In this document: piece after piece, positions 60,762-64,000 of the stretch
Numbering within the stretch: position 1 is the first letter of the stretch
Layout of the letters: the number at the start of each line of letters is the position of its first letter
Source of the DNA: Variovorax atrisoli 110B
Lineage (GTDB): Bacteria > Pseudomonadota > Gammaproteobacteria > Burkholderiales > Burkholderiaceae_C
Direction of reading: 5' to 3'
Length of the DNA: 64,000 nucleotides
Assembly (NCBI RefSeq): GCF_000382045.1
Contig: NZ_KB907451.1
Coordinates: 434,001-498,000, forward strand
Translations under genes and position numbers: made by a program
Notes under the pieces: model-generated
Seen by the model: only the letters and a program-made list of their open reading frames with translations
The model's database searches: none
Told to the model about the DNA's origin: nothing

Positions 60762-61349
60762 TTATCCCGGCGAGAAGACGTGCAGCCTGGCGTGATACAG
60801 CAGCATCACCGTCTTGGCGTCCGCGATGCGGCCGTCGGCCACCATGGCCAGCGCCTCGTCGATGCCGAGCTCGAGCACCTCGATGTCCTCGCCTTCCTCG
60901 GCCAGCCCGCCGCCTTCGCCGACGCGCATCGACGACTCGTAGGGTGCGACGAAGAAATGCAGCTTCTCGGTAACCGAGCCCGGGCTCATGAAGCACTCGA
61001 AGACCTTGCGCACTTCGCCCAGCCGATAGCCGAGCTCTTCCTCGACCTCGGCGCGGATGCGCTCCTCGGGCGCCGCGTCGTCCAGCAGGCCGGCGGCGGC
61101 CTCGATCAGCAGGTCGTCGTGCCCGTTGACGAAGGCCGGATAGCGGAACTGGCGCGTGAGCAGCACGGTGCGCCGCTGGAGGTCGTAGGGCAGCAGGGTG
61201 GCGCCGTTGCCGCGGTCGTAGGTCTCGCGGTGCATGCGCTGCCACTGGCCGTCGTTGCGGCGCCAGTCGAAGGCGGTGGTGCGCAGCGTGTACCAGTTGT
61301 CGGAAAGCAGGGTGACTTCGTGCACCCGGACGCGGTCTTGGATGGTCAT
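60762..61349 (-). CDS. Nudix hydrolase, NudK-like
   Basis: A 195-residue Nudix-fold hydrolase. The N-terminal WYTLRTTAFDWRR and QFRYPAFVNG segments match the GDP-mannose/ADP-sugar pyrophosphatase group. The Nudix box is degenerate: in GLLDDAAPEERI the first Glu is Ala and the Arg of the REUxEE core is Ala, while the catalytic EEELGY is kept. It would hydrolyse nucleoside diphosphate sugars or related compounds. It is upstream of dacB and divergent from a DeoR-type gene (79 bp between starts). Confidence 0.86.
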   Translation of the reverse strand: MTIQDRVRVHEVTLLSDNWYTLRTTAFDWRRNDGQWQRMHRETYDRGNGATLLPYDLQRRTVLLTRQFRYPAFVNGHDDLLIEAAAGLLDDAAPEERIRAEVEEELGYRLGEVRKVFECFMSPGSVTEKLHFFVAPYESSMRVGEGGGLAEEGEDIEVLELGIDEALAMVADGRIADAKTVMLLYHARLHVFSPG

Positions 61350-61371
61350 GGCGGCCAGTATGCGTGCGAAT

Positions 61372-61399
61372 TCGTGCAATAACAAGAAAAATCGTGCAA
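61372..61399. promoter_or_regulatory. Two TCGTGCAA direct repeats in the Nudix/DeoR spacer
   Basis: TCGTGCAA occurs at 61372-61379 and 61392-61399, exactly 20 bp apart (about two helical turns). The copies lie in an AT-rich stretch between the divergent starts, where a DeoR-family repressor would bind. A partial third copy, GCGTGCGAA, precedes them. Confidence 0.55.
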
Positions 61400-61428
61400 A
61401 AGGCGGCGCAAGCCGATACCATCGCCGC

Positions 61429-62250
61429 ATGCTCACCAGCCAGCGCAAGCAACACATCCTCTCGGTCCTGCGGCGCGACGGCAACGTCGTCGCCAAGTCG
61501 CTCAGCGAAGAACTCGGCCTGTCGGAAGACACCATCCGCCGCGACCTGCGCGAGCTGGCGGCCGAGGGCCTGCTGCAGCGCGTGCACGGCGGCGCGCTGC
61601 CGCTGGCGGCGGCCGAGGCCGACTTCGCCGGCCGCCAGCAGCTCGCGCCCGACGAGAAGATCGCCATCGGCCGCGCCGCCGCGCGCCTGGTGAAGCCGGG
61701 GCAGGTGGTGTTCATCGACGGCGGCACCACCGCCGTACAGCTTGCGCGCCACCTGCCGGCGAACCTGCAGGCCACGGTGGTCACGCACAGCCCGTCGGTG
61801 GCGGTGGAACTGGCCTCGCATGCGGGCATCGAGGTGGTACTGATCGGCGGGCGGCTCTTCCGGCATTCGATGGTGGCGGTGGGCTCGGCGGCGATGGCGG
61901 CCATCTCGCGCATCCATGCCGACACCTTCTTCATGGGCGTCACCGGCGTGCACGCCGAGGCCGGGCTGACCACCGGCGACCTGGAAGAGGCCGAGATCAA
62001 GCGTGCGCTGATGGCCTCGGCGGCCGAGACGGTGGTGATGGCCTCGTCGGAGAAGATCGGCGCGGCGTCGGCCTGGGTGGTCAATCCGGTGGCGTCGGCC
62101 GGCACGCTGCTGGTTTCGCCGCAGGCGCCGGCCGCGGCGCTGGTGCCGCTGCGCCGGGCGGGGCTGGCGATCCTGCGCAGCGACGATGCCGATGGCGGCA
62201 AACCTGCCGATACCGCAGGCGGGGCTTCGGAATTGCCCGGCGCTCGATAA
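61429..62250 (+). CDS. DeoR-family transcriptional regulator
   Basis: A 273-residue regulator. The N-terminal winged helix (residues 3-57) reads KSLSEELGLSEDTIRRDLRE and ends RVHGGALP. The DeoRC sensor domain has VVFIDGGTTAVQLARHLP and MGVTGVHAEAGLT, for a phosphorylated sugar ligand. The last about 30 residues are a variable tail. Divergent from the Nudix-dacB operon, which it may control with itself. Confidence 0.92.
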   Translation: MLTSQRKQHILSVLRRDGNVVAKSLSEELGLSEDTIRRDLRELAAEGLLQRVHGGALPLAAAEADFAGRQQLAPDEKIAIGRAAARLVKPGQVVFIDGGTTAVQLARHLPANLQATVVTHSPSVAVELASHAGIEVVLIGGRLFRHSMVAVGSAAMAAISRIHADTFFMGVTGVHAEAGLTTGDLEEAEIKRALMASAAETVVMASSEKIGAASAWVVNPVASAGTLLVSPQAPAAALVPLRRAGLAILRSDDADGGKPADTAGGASELPGAR

Positions 62251-62258
62251 TCGCAGGG

Positions 62259-62975
62259 ATGTCTCCCGTCTCGCCCAAGCTGCTCGCCTTCGACACCAGC
62301 ACCGAACACCTCTCCGTGGCCGTGCTGCATGCCGACAGGCTGCTGGCGCACGACGGCGCCGGCGGCGCGCAGGCCTCCAGCACCCTTCTTCCCGTGATCC
62401 GGCAGCTGCTGGGCGAAGCCGGCCTTGCGCTGGCCGAACTCGACGCCATCGCCTTCGGCCGCGGCCCGGGCTCCTTCACCGGACTTCGCACCGCCTGCTC
62501 GGTGGCGCAGGGCCTGGCCTATGGCGCCAAGGTGCCGCTGCTGCCGGTCGACACCCTGCTCGCGGTGGCCGAGGAGGCGCGTCACGCCTTCGGTGCTCAG
62601 CAGGTGGTGGCGGCGCTGGACGCGCGCATGGAGCAGGTCTATGCCGCGCGCTACGACTTCGCGGCGCACGGCCCGTTCGGCCAGCCCGAAGGCGGCGAGG
62701 AGCCGCTGCTGCTGGCCCCCGAGGAACTCGAAGTGCCCGCCGGCTGGGCGCTCGCCGGCAATGCCTTCGCCGCCTACGGCGAACGCTTGGCCCCTGCCGC
62801 GGCCCGCCACGAGGCGCTGCCGATGGCCGCCGCCATGCTGCGGCTGGCGCCCGCGCTGCTCGCCGCCGGGCGCACCGTGCCGGCCGCGCAGGCCTGGCCG
62901 CTGTACGTTCGCGATAAAGTGGCGCAAACCACCGAAGAGCGCGCCGCCATCAAGGCTGCCGCCGCAGCACGCTAG
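62259..62975 (+). CDS. tsaB: tRNA threonylcarbamoyladenosine biosynthesis protein TsaB
   Basis: A 238-residue ASKHA-fold protein that partners TsaD and TsaE in t6A formation. It opens KLLAFDTSTEHLSVAVL and carries FGRGPGSFTGLRTACSVAQG, the family hallmark. It starts 8 nt after the deoR-type stop. rimI follows 10 nt downstream, a conserved pairing. Confidence 0.94.
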   Translation: MSPVSPKLLAFDTSTEHLSVAVLHADRLLAHDGAGGAQASSTLLPVIRQLLGEAGLALAELDAIAFGRGPGSFTGLRTACSVAQGLAYGAKVPLLPVDTLLAVAEEARHAFGAQQVVAALDARMEQVYAARYDFAAHGPFGQPEGGEEPLLLAPEELEVPAGWALAGNAFAAYGERLAPAAARHEALPMAAAMLRLAPALLAAGRTVPAAQAWPLYVRDKVAQTTEERAAIKAAAAAR

Positions 62976-62985
62976 TCACCCACGC

Positions 62986-63528
62986 ATGAGCGCCGTCCTC
63001 CAGCCCGTCGAAGCCCGCCTCGAACCGCTCACCGTCGAGCGGATCGACGCCGTCTGCGCGGTCGAGCAGACGGCCTACAGCCATCCCTGGACGCGCGCCA
63101 ACTTCACCGATTCCATGGCCGTGGGCTACCACTGCCAGTGCCTGCTGGCCCCCGGCGTGGCGCCGGGCGTGAACTCGCCGGTCACGCAGCTGGGCGAGAC
63201 GCTGATCGGCTACTTCGTCGCCATGAAGGGCGTCGACGAGGTGCACCTGCTGAACATCACCGTGGCGCCGGCCTTCCAGCGCCAGGGCTGGGCGCCGCTC
63301 ATGCTCGAGGCGCTGGGCGGCTGGTCGCGCGCCGAGGGCGCGCAGTGGCTCTGGCTCGAAGTGCGACAGAGCAACCAGCGCGCGCTCGACATCTACCTGC
63401 GCCAGGGCTTCCGCAGCGTCGGCGTGCGCAAGGGCTACTACCCGGCGCATGGCGGCAAGCGCGAGGACGCGGTCGTCATGAGCCTGCGGCTGAACGAGAG
63501 CCCCACTGCCTGGGGAGGCCTGCGATGA
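62986..63528 (+). CDS. rimI: Ribosomal protein bS18 N-alanine acetyltransferase
   Basis: A 180-residue GNAT acetyltransferase. The N-terminal YSHPWTRANFTDS, the acetyl-CoA loop VAPAFQRQGWAPLMLEALGG and LEVRQSNQRALDIYLRQGF match RimI. A small insertion (LAPGVAPGVNSPVTQLG, about residues 54-70) is unusual and Gly/Pro-rich. Its stop overlaps the next ATG (ATGA). Confidence 0.9.
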   Translation: MSAVLQPVEARLEPLTVERIDAVCAVEQTAYSHPWTRANFTDSMAVGYHCQCLLAPGVAPGVNSPVTQLGETLIGYFVAMKGVDEVHLLNITVAPAFQRQGWAPLMLEALGGWSRAEGAQWLWLEVRQSNQRALDIYLRQGFRSVGVRKGYYPAHGGKREDAVVMSLRLNESPTAWGGLR

Positions 63529-64000
63529 GCGCCGCGGTGCAGACGCTGAGGCTGGACGCCCGCCAGCGCGCCATGCTCGACGAGATGGGCGTGAAGGTCT
63601 GGTGGCCCGTGCCCGAGGCGGTCGAAGCAGCTGCCGCGCCCGAGGCTCCGACGCCCGTCGAGGAAGAAGTGCCCGTCGTCGACGAGCTCCCCGAAGCCGA
63701 GATGCCCGTGGCCGCACCGCCGCCGCCTGCCGCGAGGCCCGTCGCCGCGCCGGTGCAGGCTCCCGCGCCGGCTCCCCGTGCCTCCGCACCGGTCACCCAG
63801 GGCGCGGCCGTGCTGGTCGAAGCGCCCTGCCGCCTCTATGCCGATGCCGGCGCCGCCGACTCCGTGCAGGGCGGCTGGCTGGTCGTCGCCGACATGCCGC
63901 CCGAGGCCGACGGCCGCCACGGCGATCCCTTCGCGGGCGACGCCGGCCGCCTGCTCGACAACATGCTGCGCGCCCTGAAGCTGCACGACGGCAGCACGCC
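63525..64000 (+). CDS. Uracil-DNA glycosylase family 4-like protein, N-terminal part
   Basis: The gene runs out of the window; about 158 residues are seen. After a short N-terminal segment (LDARQRAMLDEMGVKVWWP) comes an Ala/Pro/Glu linker of about 60 residues, then LVVADMPPEADGRHGDPFAG and DAGRLLDNMLRAL, which match the family 4 glycosylase motif, but with the usual GEAPG replaced by ADMPP. Only one Cys is seen, so N-terminal iron-sulfur ligands appear absent. The position after tsaB-rimI is the standard one. It may be an inactive or specialised paralogue. Confidence 0.75.
   Translation, partial: MSAAVQTLRLDARQRAMLDEMGVKVWWPVPEAVEAAAAPEAPTPVEEEVPVVDELPEAEMPVAAPPPPAARPVAAPVQAPAPAPRASAPVTQGAAVLVEAPCRLYADAGAADSVQGGWLVVADMPPEADGRHGDPFAGDAGRLLDNMLRALKLHDGST

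Noticed and set aside
1..64000. tRNA, rRNA or phage genes, restriction or other defence systems
   Set aside because: I looked for conserved tRNA/rRNA segments, integrases, terminases, methyltransferases, nucleases and toxin-antitoxin pairs and saw none that could be supported.

Overview
The window looks like a chromosomal segment of a high-GC betaproteobacterium of the order Burkholderiales, most likely family Comamonadaceae and close to Variovorax. Support comes from the gene blocks smg-dprA-LysM-def-fmt and tsaB-rimI-UDG, the Lrp-type regulator divergent from a fused indolepyruvate ferredoxin oxidoreductase, a Bug-type periplasmic binding protein, the acdS/acdR pair, and a roughly 90-bp intergenic repeat of a style familiar from that family. 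The organism name is inference; no rRNA or other marker is present. I see no rRNA, tRNA, CRISPR array, prophage or insertion sequence.

Layout. 1-4044 (+): the end of a four-carbon acid sugar operon (otnK fragment, otnC, otnI), then a cytosine-deaminase-like amidohydrolase and a RidA-family protein, all coupled or nearly so. 4153-11711 (-): a catabolic and uptake block with creatininase-family hydrolase, ABC ATPase and permease, FAD-linked oxidase, NMT1/THI5-like binding protein, flavodoxin-fold oxidoreductase, a PDR/VanB-type reductase and a RutR-like TetR regulator. 11882-14501 (-): an autotransporter broken by one frameshift. 14622-18011 (-): an MFS exporter and an amino-acid ABC permease plus binding protein without an ATPase. 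18220-24362: M28 peptidase, Lrp regulator and indolepyruvate oxidoreductase.

24652-37027 is mostly core: yajC-secD-secF, a DUF1631 protein, smg-dprA-LysM, def, a lipoprotein, fmt and azlC/azlD. 37128-43658 is a second accessory catabolic unit: a divergent LysR gene faces a tightly overlapping operon of VOC enzyme, alpha/beta hydrolase, FAD monooxygenase, DUF2783 protein, metallo-beta-lactamase-fold protein and Bug binding protein. 43778-51404 is central metabolism (pgk, pyk, fbaA, purC) interrupted by acdS/acdR (ACC deaminase) and an esterase lipoprotein. 51529-53610 holds an unrecognised lipoprotein and a META-domain lipoprotein. 53757-64000 carries a thioredoxin-TPR protein, purE-purK-sua5, an extracellular lipase-like protein, dacB, a Nudix hydrolase, a DeoR regulator, tsaB, rimI and the start of a uracil-DNA glycosylase-like gene.

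The most striking feature is not a gene. Six copies of a roughly 90-bp element begin 5 to 9 nt after a stop codon, always in the same orientation relative to that gene, and they share a three-hairpin fold whose main stem shows compensatory base changes between copies. A divergent relative follows the same rule, and two 98-bp variant units sit in tandem exactly at the azlC/azlD ATGA junction, where each unit recreates the stop/start overlap and so encodes a 33-residue reading frame. No gap longer than 300 bases lacks a gene.
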